Assembly (NCBI GenBank): GCA_035549875.1 | Contig: DASZPV010000178.1 | Coordinates: 1-18,855 of the forward strand | Reading direction: 5' to 3' | DNA: 18,855 bases | Source: JAKFWI01 sp035549875 | GTDB taxonomy: Bacteria > Pseudomonadota > Alphaproteobacteria > Caulobacterales > Aquidulcibacteraceae | Shown here: positions 1 to 6,506 of the stretch, one piece after another | Numbering within the stretch: position 1 is the first letter of the stretch | Layout of the letters: the number at the start of each line of letters is the position of its first letter | The notes under the pieces: model-generated | What the model was told of the DNA's origin: nothing | Seen by the model: the letters and a program-made list of their open reading frames with translations, nothing else | Databases searched by the model: none | Program-made: the position numbers and the translations under genes

Positions 1-449
1 GGATTCCAGGCTGATACGATGTGGCGGCGCGAATAGGGGTTGGTCTTGATCGCCTCGACTACCTTGGCGATCTGGTCGATTTCGGTCCCGTCGCGGCTTT
101 CCCACGAACGCCATTGCTTGCCATAGACCGGGCCTAGCTCGCCGCGCTCATCGGCCCATTCATCCCAGATCGAAACCCCGCGCTGCTGCAGCCATTTGAC
201 GTTGGTCTCCCCGCGCAGGAACCAGAGCAGTTCGACGATGATGGACTTCAGGTGCAGCTTCTTGGTCGTCAGCGCCGGAAAGCCGGCGGAAAGATCAAAC
301 CGCATCTGCCGCCCAAACAGGCCGAGCGTGCCGACGCCCGTGCGGTCCTCACGCTTGACCCCATGGGCGAGCAGGTCGGCCAGCAGGTCGAGATATTGCT
401 GCTCGGGGTGAACCCCGGCGGGCGCGGAATGCAGGGCGGCGGCTGACAT
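1..449 (-). CDS. thyA: Thymidylate synthase, N-terminal part (cut by window edge)
   Basis: This is the start of a thymidylate synthase, which methylates dUMP to dTMP with methylenetetrahydrofolate in the cytoplasm. The minus strand encodes 149 residues from an ATG at 449. Family blocks are clear: QYLDLLADLLAHG and REDRTGVGTLGLFG near residues 19-46, FPALTTKKLHLKSIIVELLW at 57-76, FLRGETNVKWL at 77-87, WDEWADERGELGPVYGKQWR at 95-114, and SRRHIVSAWN at 140-149, whose arginines bind the dUMP phosphate in this family. The catalytic Cys lies beyond the window. About 15 extra residues precede the conserved start. The gene follows the aquaporin gene on the same strand after a 46-base gap and has no strong ribosome binding site, so co-transcription is possible. 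Confidence 0.96.
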   Translation of the reverse strand, partial: MSAAALHSAPAGVHPEQQYLDLLADLLAHGVKREDRTGVGTLGLFGRQMRFDLSAGFPALTTKKLHLKSIIVELLWFLRGETNVKWLQQRGVSIWDEWADERGELGPVYGKQWRSWESRDGTEIDQIAKVVEAIKTNPYSRRHIVSAWN

Positions 450-495
450 TACTCACAAGTAGCGCCGCCGCCCCGATTCTGCGAGGCGGGCGGGC

Positions 496-1179
496 CTAGT
501 CGCTCAACAGTTTCCGCCGGAACAGCAGCCCGGCGATCGCCGCGCCGGCCAGCGGCGCCAGGATGAACAGCCAGAGCTGCTCCAGCGCCTGGCCGCCAAC
601 CAGCACAGCCGGGCCGAAAGAGCGCGCCGGGTTCACCGATACGCCGGTCACCTGGATGCCGACGATGTGTATGACGGTGAGCGTCAGGCCGATGGCCAGG
701 CCGGCGAAAGGGCCCTGCCCGGCAGAACCGGTCACGCCGAGGATCACCACCAGGAACAGGAAGGTTGCAACAACCTCAAACGTGGCGGCCGCATTCAGGC
801 CGTAGCCGCCAAGATACCCCGGCCCATAGCCGTTCTGGCCCAGGCCAGCGGTGGCGAGATCATAACCGGGCGCGCCGCTGGCGATTAGCCACAGCACCGC
901 CGCCCCAGCGGTTGCGCCGAACAATTGGGCGATCACGTAGAGCACGAAATCCTCGCGGCCCATGCGGCCTGCGATCAGCACGCCAAGGCTCACGGCCGGG
1001 TTCACATGGCAGCCGGAGATCGGGCCAATCCCGTAGGCCATGGCCACGATCGCGAGCCCAAAGGCGAAAGCGACGCCAAGTTGTCCGACGTGATCTGCCC
1101 CGGCGAGCACCGCCGAACCGCAACCGAACAGGACGAGTGTGAACGTGCCGATGAATTCGGCGAGAAATTTCTTTGCCAC
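496..1179 (-). CDS. aqpZ: Aquaporin, AqpZ-type water channel
   Basis: This is a 227-residue inner-membrane MIP-family channel that should pass water. It has about six membrane segments and both half-helix motifs: SGCHVNPAVSLG in the first half and VSVNPARSFGPA in the second. The start chosen is GTG at 1179, preceded by AAGGGAGGG; an ATG 22 codons upstream would add a hydrophilic stretch unlike the family. By alignment from memory to E. coli AqpZ, the narrow-pore residues Phe, His and Arg are kept (AFAFG, VIHIVG, NPAR), but the usual Thr just before the second NPA is Val (VTGVSVNPAR). The gene is divergent from the tmRNA gene and upstream of thyA. Confidence 0.93.
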   Translation of the reverse strand: MAKKFLAEFIGTFTLVLFGCGSAVLAGADHVGQLGVAFAFGLAIVAMAYGIGPISGCHVNPAVSLGVLIAGRMGREDFVLYVIAQLFGATAGAAVLWLIASGAPGYDLATAGLGQNGYGPGYLGGYGLNAAATFEVVATFLFLVVILGVTGSAGQGPFAGLAIGLTLTVIHIVGIQVTGVSVNPARSFGPAVLVGGQALEQLWLFILAPLAGAAIAGLLFRRKLLSD

Positions 1180-1275
1180 GCGACCCTCCCTTGCCTGAAT
1201 CACGCGGGTCACAGCCTGCCTGAAACAGAGAGTCGGCCAAAGCAAACTTACCTTTCCTTAGAACTTGCCCACGCC

Positions 1276-1281
1276 TATATT
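1276..1281 (+). promoter_or_regulatory. Possible -10 element of the tmRNA promoter
   Basis: TATATT lies 7 bases before the first base of the acceptor-piece hairpin at 1288, so transcription could begin right at the tmRNA. No good -35 hexamer is seen at the usual distance; TTCCTT lies 16 bases upstream and is a weak match. The call is position-based inference. Confidence 0.3.
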
Positions 1282-1367
1282 TGCCTTGTCGGCTCTCGGG
1301 CCGACTATGGCGATAAACGCGCGGAGATAGACGGATCGGACCCGGGTGCGATTCCCGGCGGCTCCAC

Positions 1368-1429
1368 CAGCCTTCGCGCTTCGCGCTTCGGCCGGGCAAG
1401 CCAGTGCATCGCTTGATGCGCGAAGGCTG
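1368..1429 (+). other. Intervening-segment hairpin of permuted tmRNA
   Basis: An 11-base perfect inverted repeat, CAGCCTTCGCG at 1368-1378 and CGCGAAGGCTG at 1419-1429, closes the segment between the two tmRNA pieces. Its first two bases are the CA of the acceptor CCA end, so the precursor would hide the mature 3' end in a stem until it is cut. Permuted tmRNA precursors are known to be processed; the role of this stem in that is inference. Confidence 0.6.
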
Positions 1430-1561
1430 TCCCGACGAAGCGACGGAGTTGCGAAGTCGGACTTCATGGGGTCCGATTGCGGGGCCGAAATAGGATCGAC
1501 GGACGTTGAAGGACGTTGCTTTTGCTCGGGTGGTCCCGTCACAGGCCAAATCAACGTAGTT

Positions 1562-1603
1562 GCCAATGACAACCACGCTGAAGGTTATGCTCTCGCCGCG
1601 TAA
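1562..1603 (+). other. tmRNA proteolysis-tag reading frame
   Basis: The resume codon GCC at 1562 starts a 13-codon frame encoding ANDNHAEGYALAA and ending in TAA at 1601-1603. The preceding bases GTAGTT match the position of TAGTC before the E. coli resume codon. The ending ALAA is the ClpX recognition signal, and ANDN resembles the AAND/ANDN element that SspB adaptors bind. The tag is longer than the E. coli one, as in other alphaproteobacteria. Confidence 0.93.
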
Positions 1604-1667
1604 GCGGTGCGAGAAAACCGACCTAAAGCCCTAAGGGTTCAGCACCTTTAGGCGGGGCCCCCCGGCG

Positions 1668-1846
1668 CCTGGCAACAGAAGCCGGGGACTTATCCTCGAC
1701 GGCGCATGCGCCATTTTTCCAATTGAAGATTCGGCCTGGCGACAGAAGCCGGGGACTTTATTCCTCTCATTTTCCGCCACGCCTGCGATAAAAATCACAA
1801 AAGTCTCAAGGCCAGCCTCGCGACAGGAGCCAGGGACTTATTCTCC
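1668..1846. repeat. Three REP-like stem-loop repeats
   Basis: Three imperfect copies of a roughly 30-base unit start at 1668, 1735 and 1816. Copies 1 and 2 share CCTGGC-(A/G)ACAGAA-GCCGGGGACTT; copy 3 reads CCTCGC-GACAGGA-GCCAGGGACTTATTCTC. Each can fold as a 6-base stem with a 7-base loop (CCTGGC with GCCGGG), and a T·G pair in copies 1 and 2 becomes T-A in copy 3. All keep the tail GGGACTT followed by ATTC/TATCCTC-like bases. The spacers between copies are unrelated. This resembles REP-type intergenic repeats; no transposase for them is in the window. Confidence 0.6.
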
Positions 1847-2043
1847 AGATGCGAATGCGATGCGCATTTCGGGCGCAACACTCTCCTCAAGGAAGAACCA
1901 TTTCGCCGCTGCTGCTTTTCGCGTCACGCGGCGCGCGGAACGGGCCAATTCGCGCAACATGCGGCGGGCGTTGACGCGGGGTTTTATCTCGGCCAAGGCT
2001 TGGCGCATAACGGGCGGCGGACGGAACTGGGCGGAGACTTTCA
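1847..2043. other. Upstream region of sspB, no supported gene
   Basis: Together with the repeat block, this makes about 370 bases without a supported gene between tmRNA and sspB. A 68-codon minus-strand frame (1838-2044) is open but very basic, ends inside a repeat and matches no family I recognise. TTGACG at 1971-1976 could be a -35 hexamer, but no matching -10 is convincing. The sspB ribosome binding site GGAG is at 2033-2036. Confidence 0.4.
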
Positions 2044-2508
2044 TTGTCCGAAGACTTGATCGGCTACGACCAGCTTATGCAGGACGCGATGCGTCATGTG
2101 GTGCGCGCCGCGCTGCAGCGCGCCATTGGGCCCCGCGGCCTGCCGGGCCGGCACCATTTCTACATCACCTTCCGCACGCACGCGCCCGGCGTGATCCTGC
2201 CCGATCATCTCACCACCCGTTATCCCGAAGAGATGACGATCGTGCTCGAACACCAGTTCTGGGATCTGGACGTACAGAGCGACCGCTTCCGCGTGATCCT
2301 GAAATTCGCCGGCCAGCCACATCCGATCGTCGTGCCGTTCGCGGCGCTGACGCGCTTCTACGATCCGTCCGTGCGCTTCGGGCTACAGTTCGACCAGGCC
2401 GAGCCGCGCCCCGAAGGCGAACAGATCGGAGCCCCGCAGGAAGAAGCGCCCGACGTGGCACACGAGCCCGGCGCCGTCGTCAGCCTGGACGCGTTCCGAA
2501 AGAAGTAA
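2044..2508 (+). CDS. sspB: SspB-type adaptor for tmRNA-tagged proteins
   Basis: This 154-residue protein matches the alphaproteobacterial SspB family (DUF1321), which delivers tmRNA-tagged proteins to ClpXP in the cytoplasm. Typical blocks are EDLIGYDQLMQDAMRHVVR at the N-terminus, GRHHFYITFRTHAPGV (about 36-51), YPEEMTIVLEHQFWDL (about 60-75), VPFAALTRFYDPSVRFGLQF (about 97-116), then an acidic variable linker and a short C-terminal VVSLDAFRKK. SspB tails of this kind dock on ClpX. The start is TTG at 2044: GGAG lies 7 bases upstream, and no in-frame ATG comes before the conserved N-terminus. It lies about 380 bases downstream of the tmRNA gene whose product it handles. Its 3' end overlaps the convergent rusA-like gene by 29 bases. 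Confidence 0.93.
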   Translation: MSEDLIGYDQLMQDAMRHVVRAALQRAIGPRGLPGRHHFYITFRTHAPGVILPDHLTTRYPEEMTIVLEHQFWDLDVQSDRFRVILKFAGQPHPIVVPFAALTRFYDPSVRFGLQFDQAEPRPEGEQIGAPQEEAPDVAHEPGAVVSLDAFRKK

Positions 2509-2872
2509 GCGGCCTTACCGCAATCGTCAGCCGTTCCACGGGCGCGTGCGCGCGTTCGACAAGCAGCCGCGCCACCTGCGCATCGTCGAAGAACACTGCG
2601 CCCTTGATTCCGTCGAGCACCGCTTTGGCGATGTTATCGAGGTCGATCGGCGGCAGGCCCTCGCGCAGCTCGACCAGAATCTCGACGGCGAAATCACCAT
2701 AGCGCGGGCGCCATTCGCGAAAATCACGGCGGAAGAACTGATCAAGCGTTTGCTTATACACGCGCGTCTGGCTCGTGATCTCGTTGAGGCGCAGAAGCAG
2801 CGTTTCGTCACGCTTCGCCCAGCGCACCGTCGCGCCGCCCTTCCAGTCCAGTTCATCCAGCCCGTCGAACAC
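2480..2872 (-). CDS. RusA-family Holliday junction resolvase-like nuclease
   Basis: The product is about 130 residues and resembles RusA crossover-junction endonucleases, which are Mg-dependent homodimers that cut four-way DNA junctions. The diagnostic segment PPIDLDNIAKAVLDGIKG followed by FFDDAQVARL holds the acidic residues (DLDN and DD) and the Lys six residues after the first Asp that form the RusA active site. GTG at 2872 is chosen because GAGG lies 6 bases upstream; the open frame continues further but runs across the divergent DUF29 gene. RusA genes are mostly prophage genes, yet no phage genes are seen here, so this is either a domesticated copy or a chromosomal branch of the family. 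Its 3' end overlaps sspB tail to tail. Confidence 0.8.
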   Translation of the reverse strand: MFDGLDELDWKGGATVRWAKRDETLLLRLNEITSQTRVYKQTLDQFFRRDFREWRPRYGDFAVEILVELREGLPPIDLDNIAKAVLDGIKGAVFFDDAQVARLLVERAHAPVERLTIAVRPLTSFGTRPG

Positions 2873-2908
2873 CTTCGCCCTCGCCTCAATCCATGATAGA
2901 CTGCGCCC

Positions 2909-3370
2909 ATGGCCCACGACCACCGCCCGCAAGACCTGTACGAGCAGGACTTTTATCTCTGGACCCTGAGCCAGGCTCAAGCGCTGCGCGCACGCGGCAA
3001 AGGTGACGCTGCCGTGGAGTGGGACAAGCTCGCCGAGGAGGTGGAGGACATGGGGAAAAGCGAGCGACGCGAAAGCTTTTCCCGCACGGCCACCATCATC
3101 GAACATCTGTTCAAACTCGCATGGTCAGGCCAATCGACGCCCCGCGCCGGATGGCGTTCCACCATTCGCACGCAGCGGCGCGAACTGGCCCTTACGCTCA
3201 CGCCAACCTTACGCCGGCAGATCGAAGCCGGACTCGAAAAGCTCCATTGTGATGTTGCGCTCGACGTCGCCGACACTTTCGAGACCGAAGAGCCAGCGGC
3301 GGCGCGCGATGTGAGCTTGCGCTGGACCCTGCCCCAAATTCTCGGCGAAGCGGACGATCCGATTGCCTAG
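2909..3370 (+). CDS. DUF29 family protein
   Basis: The 153-residue protein matches the DUF29 family of unknown function. Recognisable family segments are LYEQDFYLWTLSQAQALR (about 10-27), VEWDKLAEEVEDMGKSERRE (about 36-55), an amphipathic helix region TATIIEHLFKLAW, and WRSTIRTQRRELALTLTPTL with the later ETEE and ILGE blocks near the end. No ribosome binding site is visible before the ATG; GATAGA at 2895-2900 could be a -10 element placing the transcript start at or near the ATG, so the message may be leaderless. It is divergent from the rusA-like gene and is followed by fumC after 63 bases. Members often occur in several copies per genome; no function is proposed. Confidence 0.85.
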   Translation: MAHDHRPQDLYEQDFYLWTLSQAQALRARGKGDAAVEWDKLAEEVEDMGKSERRESFSRTATIIEHLFKLAWSGQSTPRAGWRSTIRTQRRELALTLTPTLRRQIEAGLEKLHCDVALDVADTFETEEPAAARDVSLRWTLPQILGEADDPIA

Positions 3371-3372
3371 CC

Positions 3373-3417
3373 GGTGTTGCGTGCAGGCCGCTCCGTGCTA
3401 GGAGCGCGGCCAACACC
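3373..3417 (+). other. Long stem-loop upstream of fumC
   Basis: GGTGTT (3373-3378) can pair with AACACC (3412-3417), and inside it GGCCGCTCC (3386-3394) pairs with GGAGCG-C-GGCC (3401-3411) around the loop GTGCTA, with one bulged base. No T-run follows, so a standard terminator is not indicated. It may be a leader structure of fumC or a barrier between DUF29 and fumC. TTGCGT and CTAGGA within it could also be promoter elements. Confidence 0.45.
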
Positions 3418-3433
3418 AACCACCGGAATCCCC

Positions 3434-4825
3434 ATGCCCGCCACACGCAGCGAGACCGACACATTCGGCGCCCTTGATGTCCCCGCGGACCGCTATTGGG
3501 GCGCGCAGACGCAGCGCTCGCTGGGCAATTTCAAGATCGGCTGGGAAAAGCAGCCCAAATCGGTGGTCCGCGCCCTCGGCATCGTCAAGCGCGCCGCGGC
3601 AGAGGCCAATATGGCGCTGGGCCGGCTCGATCCGAAGATCGGCGAAGCCATCGTCAACGCCGCGCAGGAAGTGATCGACGGCAAGCTCGATGATCATTTC
3701 CCGCTGGTGGTCTGGCAGACGGGCTCGGGCACCCAATCGAACATGAACGCCAACGAGGTGATCAGCAACCGCGCGATCGAAATGCTCGGCGGCGTGATGG
3801 GCTCAAAGAAGCCCGTCCACCCCAACGACCACGTCAACATGAGCCAGTCGTCGAACGACACCTACCCGACCGCGATGCATATCGCCGCCGCCGAGCAGAT
3901 GACACATCATTTGATGCCGGCGCTCGCGCATCTGCACGGCGCGCTGAACGTGAAGGTGAAAGCCTTCGCGCACATCATCAAGATTGGCCGCACCCATACG
4001 CAGGACGCAACGCCGCTCACCTTGGGCCAGGAATTCTCCGGCTATGCGCAGCAGATCCACAATGCGAATCACCGCCTCAAACAAACCCTCGAAGGGCTTT
4101 TTGAACTGGCGCAGGGCGGCACGGCGGTCGGCACCGGGCTCAATGCGCCGATCGGCTTTGCCGAGAAGGTGGCGGAGCGCATCGCGGCGATCACGCACCT
4201 GCCCTTCGTCACCGCGCCGAACAAGTTCGAGGCGCTGGCCGCGCACGACGCGATGGTGTTCAGCCACGGCGCGATCAATGCGGCGGCGGCGGCGTGCTTC
4301 AAGATCGCCAACGACATACGCTTTCTGGGCAGCGGCCCGCGCTCTGGCCTGGGCGAATTGATGCTGCCGGAAAACGAGCCGGGCAGCTCGATCATGCCCG
4401 GCAAGGTCAATCCCACGCAATGCGAAGCCATGACCATGGTCTGCGCCCACATCTTCGGCAATCAGGCGGCGATGACCTTCGCCGGCGCATCCGGCCATTT
4501 CGAGCTGAACGTGTTCAACCCGGTGATGGCCTACAATTTCCTGCAATCGTGCCAGCTACTCGGCGATGCGGCGGTGAGCTTCACGGACAATTGCGTCATC
4601 GGCATCACCGCGCGCGAAGACAACATCAAGGCCAACCTCGACCGCTCGCTGATGCTGGTGACGGCGCTCGCGCCCAAGATCGGTTACGACAACGCCGCGA
4701 AGATCGCCAAGACCGCGCATAAGAACGGTACGACGCTGCGGCAGGAGGCCGTCGGCGGCGGCTACGTGACAGACGCGGAATTCGACGAAGTGGTGCGGCC
4801 AGAGAAAATGATCTCGCCGGGTTAA
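3434..4825 (+). CDS. fumC: Fumarate hydratase, class II
   Basis: This 463-residue enzyme interconverts fumarate and malate in the citric acid cycle as an iron-independent cytoplasmic tetramer. Length and motifs fit class II fumarase: TGSGTQSNMNANEV (97-110), SSNDTYPTAM (139-148), GRTHTQDATPLTLGQEFSGY (185-204) with His188, and the superfamily signature GSSIMPGKVNP (317-327) with Ser318. GRTHTQDATP distinguishes it from aspartase, which has GRTQLQDAVP at this place. ATG at 3434 is chosen because the frame continues 20 codons upstream but only into non-conserved sequence covering the stem-loop. No strong ribosome binding site is seen. It is a single gene, with unrelated genes on both sides. Confidence 0.96.
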   Translation: MPATRSETDTFGALDVPADRYWGAQTQRSLGNFKIGWEKQPKSVVRALGIVKRAAAEANMALGRLDPKIGEAIVNAAQEVIDGKLDDHFPLVVWQTGSGTQSNMNANEVISNRAIEMLGGVMGSKKPVHPNDHVNMSQSSNDTYPTAMHIAAAEQMTHHLMPALAHLHGALNVKVKAFAHIIKIGRTHTQDATPLTLGQEFSGYAQQIHNANHRLKQTLEGLFELAQGGTAVGTGLNAPIGFAEKVAERIAAITHLPFVTAPNKFEALAAHDAMVFSHGAINAAAAACFKIANDIRFLGSGPRSGLGELMLPENEPGSSIMPGKVNPTQCEAMTMVCAHIFGNQAAMTFAGASGHFELNVFNPVMAYNFLQSCQLLGDAAVSFTDNCVIGITAREDNIKANLDRSLMLVTALAPKIGYDNAAKIAKTAHKNGTTLRQEAVGGGYVTDAEFDEVVRPEKMISPG

Positions 4826-4962
4826 TACGCACAACAATCGGTTTCATCCCGGCGGCGCTGTTGTTTTCCGTTGTAAATGGCCTCGACATATTGGCCGTGG
4901 TTGAACAACCTTGAGGGAGGGATGAGTCGGCGTGTCGCCGTGCCAGAAAGAAGCAGGCTCAG

Positions 4963-6159
4963 ATGGCGCTCGACGAATCCATATTTCTTGAGGCGGCGCA
5001 CAAGCTCAAGGAATCTGCGCAGCTCGGCCGTTCATTTGAATCTGCTCAAGTTAAAGTCATCGGCCTGGACGATATCAAGCGCGCAGCGGGAGACGATTGG
5101 GCGGCAATTGGCAATCGCATCCGCGCCAATTCCCTTCGTTTTCTGCAAGGCTGCCTGGGCAAGGACGACCTGGTAATTCCGGCGGGGGATGGGTTCCTGG
5201 TACTCTACGCGCAATTGCCTGGCCGCGATTTCGAATCCGAAACCGCAACAATGCAGGACTCGCTAAATGGCTTCTATCTGGGCGACGAAGCGACAAAGCT
5301 GCTGAAGGCGGATATCAAGCACACGCGAATCAATTCTCGCAGCCTGGTCCATCTGATCGGCAATGCCGATGGCCCGGAATCGACTGCGCCGCCTGACGCA
5401 ACGCGGCATGAGTTTTCCTTCGTTCCCATCTGGGGCGCGAAAGAAGAAGCCGTGATGGGTTATTGGATCGCGCCAGTCTATCGCTCAGGCGATGGAAAAA
5501 CCTACGGATACGATCGCGCGTGGGCGCAGTCCGGCGTCAGCAGCGGCCACGACTATCTCTCGCTTGACTTGGCGATTCTTGGCCGGGCGGTGCAAGAAGC
5601 CGAGCGTAGTCTCGCATCAGGGCGCCGCTGCCTGCTCGCTTATTCTGTTCACGCAACCACGCTCCAGCAACGTTCGCGACGGCGCGAATATCTCAGTCAT
5701 CTGTACACGACGCCGGAATCGTTACGGCCGTATCTGCTCGGGCGAATTTCTGAAATCGAGCCCGGCACGCCGACCGTGACGATGGCCGAATGGGTGCATC
5801 AGTTGCGTCCGGTCACCAGGCGGGTCACGATCCAGCTTCACGAAACCGACAGGGCGATCACAGGGCTCGATAGCACCGGCGCATTTAAAGTGTCGTTGAC
5901 ACTGTCGTCGGCTCAGCATGGCGCTGCTGTACAAGAAGCTTACGCGCGGCTTATCCCCCGGTGGGCGCGTGCGTTACGTCCGCAAAAAATACAGTTTCGC
6001 CTCGATAATGTCCTTGATCCTACTTTGATGGCGGTCGCGATTTCGAGCGGGGTCGATTTTTTGACCAGCGAACGTTTCTGGCCCGTTGAAACTACCCCAA
6101 AAGGCGTGAGGCTTTACAGCCGCGGGCAGCTCCAACAGGCCCTCGGGATCGCTGCTTAA
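4963..6159 (+). CDS. Unknown protein, possible degenerate GGDEF/EAL-like
   Basis: I do not recognise a named family for this 398-residue soluble protein. No signal peptide or membrane segment is seen. Residues about 25-115 contain DDLVIPAGDGFLVLYAQ, which resembles the central strand-turn of nucleotide cyclase or GGDEF domains but lacks the catalytic GG(D/E)EF. Residues about 155-395 include FVPIWGAKEEAVMGYWIAPV and later strands such as RRVTIQLHE, IQFRLDNV and GVDFLTSERFWPV, which recall a degenerate EAL-type barrel without its Glu-Ala-Leu. An inactive c-di-GMP-related effector is one guess; confidence in that is low. The start is the first ATG after an in-frame stop at 4912. It converges on the DUF2171 gene, with a hairpin between them. 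Confidence 0.75.
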   Translation: MALDESIFLEAAHKLKESAQLGRSFESAQVKVIGLDDIKRAAGDDWAAIGNRIRANSLRFLQGCLGKDDLVIPAGDGFLVLYAQLPGRDFESETATMQDSLNGFYLGDEATKLLKADIKHTRINSRSLVHLIGNADGPESTAPPDATRHEFSFVPIWGAKEEAVMGYWIAPVYRSGDGKTYGYDRAWAQSGVSSGHDYLSLDLAILGRAVQEAERSLASGRRCLLAYSVHATTLQQRSRRREYLSHLYTTPESLRPYLLGRISEIEPGTPTVTMAEWVHQLRPVTRRVTIQLHETDRAITGLDSTGAFKVSLTLSSAQHGAAVQEAYARLIPRWARALRPQKIQFRLDNVLDPTLMAVAISSGVDFLTSERFWPVETTPKGVRLYSRGQLQQALGIAA

Positions 6160-6176
6160 GCCATTGGGAAAAACAG

Positions 6177-6207
6177 AGAGGGGCACGGACGTCTGTCCGC
6201 GCCCTCT
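6177..6207 (-). terminator. Hairpin terminator between convergent genes
   Basis: A GC-rich stem-loop: AGAGGGGC and CGGAC on the left pair with GTCCG and GCCCTCT on the right around the loop GTCT, with one mismatch and one bulge. Read on the minus strand, the stem is followed by a run of five T (CTGTTTTTCCC). It should therefore end transcription of the DUF2171 gene, and may work in both directions. Confidence 0.7.
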
Positions 6208-6229
6208 GCCTTCCACTGATCGGGCGCGA

Positions 6230-6430
6230 TCAGTTCATTTCTTCGCGCCAAGCCTGCTTTGCAGCGTCTTCCGTGCAATTCAGGCGCACCTTGTCGTCCA
6301 CCTTGGCGACGAGGCTGAGCGGCAGGAAATGGTGCTTGCCCACCGAGAGCGCGCGCGTCAGCTCGATCTCGTCGCCGAGAACATGATCGACCTTGCCGAT
6401 ATGCTTGCCGTCCGAGCCGACGACTCCCAT
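6230..6430 (-). CDS. DUF2171 family small protein (PRC-barrel-like)
   Basis: This is a 66-residue protein of the DUF2171 family, which has a PRC-barrel-like fold and unknown function. The family pattern is seen in MGVVGSDGKHIGKVDHVLGD, then EIELTR, HHFLPLSLVAKVDDKVRL and an acidic helix AAKQAWREE. The ATG at 6430 is used because it leaves room for a divergent promoter before the GST gene. An open frame continues to ATGs at 6508 and 6514, but the first of these overlaps the GST start codon on the other strand. Family members commonly have about ten residues before the HMxVVG block, so a longer form cannot be excluded. Confidence 0.8.
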   Translation of the reverse strand: MGVVGSDGKHIGKVDHVLGDEIELTRALSVGKHHFLPLSLVAKVDDKVRLNCTEDAAKQAWREEMN

Positions 6431-6506
6431 GTGTTGGCCGCCTTGCTGGGAAGCAAACGTCCAAGGCCGCTTGCGGTTTCCGCGTTTTCGGAGAAAGTGC
6501 GGCGCC

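Larger units (their letters stand above)
1288..1660 (+). ncRNA. ssrA: Transfer-messenger RNA, permuted two-piece form
   Basis: tmRNA rescues stalled ribosomes and adds a degradation tag. Here the gene is circularly permuted, as in Alphaproteobacteria: the acceptor piece comes first (about 1288-1369) and the coding piece second (1481 to about 1660). The acceptor piece has a hairpin GTCGGC/GCCGAC (1288-1305), a T-arm CCGGG-TGCGATT-CCCGG, and ends CGGCTCC-ACCA with CCA encoded at 1367-1369. The coding piece opens GGGGCCG, which pairs fully with CGGCTCC to form the tRNA-like acceptor stem, then continues ATAGGATCGACGG as in other tmRNAs. The tag frame is 1562-1603. Further helices include CTCGC/GCGAG around the stop codon and CCTAAAG/CTTTAGG (1622-1652). 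The outer ends are estimates. The piece between 1370 and 1480 is expected to be removed. Confidence 0.95.

Noticed and set aside
860..1576. Long minus-strand frame across tmRNA and aquaporin
   Set aside because: It crosses the tmRNA gene and the out-of-frame aquaporin gene, and its product looks like antisense translation of both.
1668..1846. CRISPR array
   Set aside because: Only three imperfect copies with spacers of unequal length, each copy an internal hairpin, and no cas genes nearby.
1838..2044. 68-codon minus-strand frame beside sspB
   Set aside because: It matches no family I know, is very Arg/Ala-rich, its ATG overlaps the sspB start, and it ends within a repeat copy.
4831..4868. 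ACAACA ... TGTTGTTTT as a fumC terminator
   Set aside because: The stem is only six weak pairs with a loop of over 20 bases; too poor to call.
4922..5176. ATG directly after GAGGGAGGG
   Set aside because: The binding-site-like sequence is strong, but the frame runs 85 codons out of phase inside the following gene, with no family match. A leader peptide is possible but unsupported.
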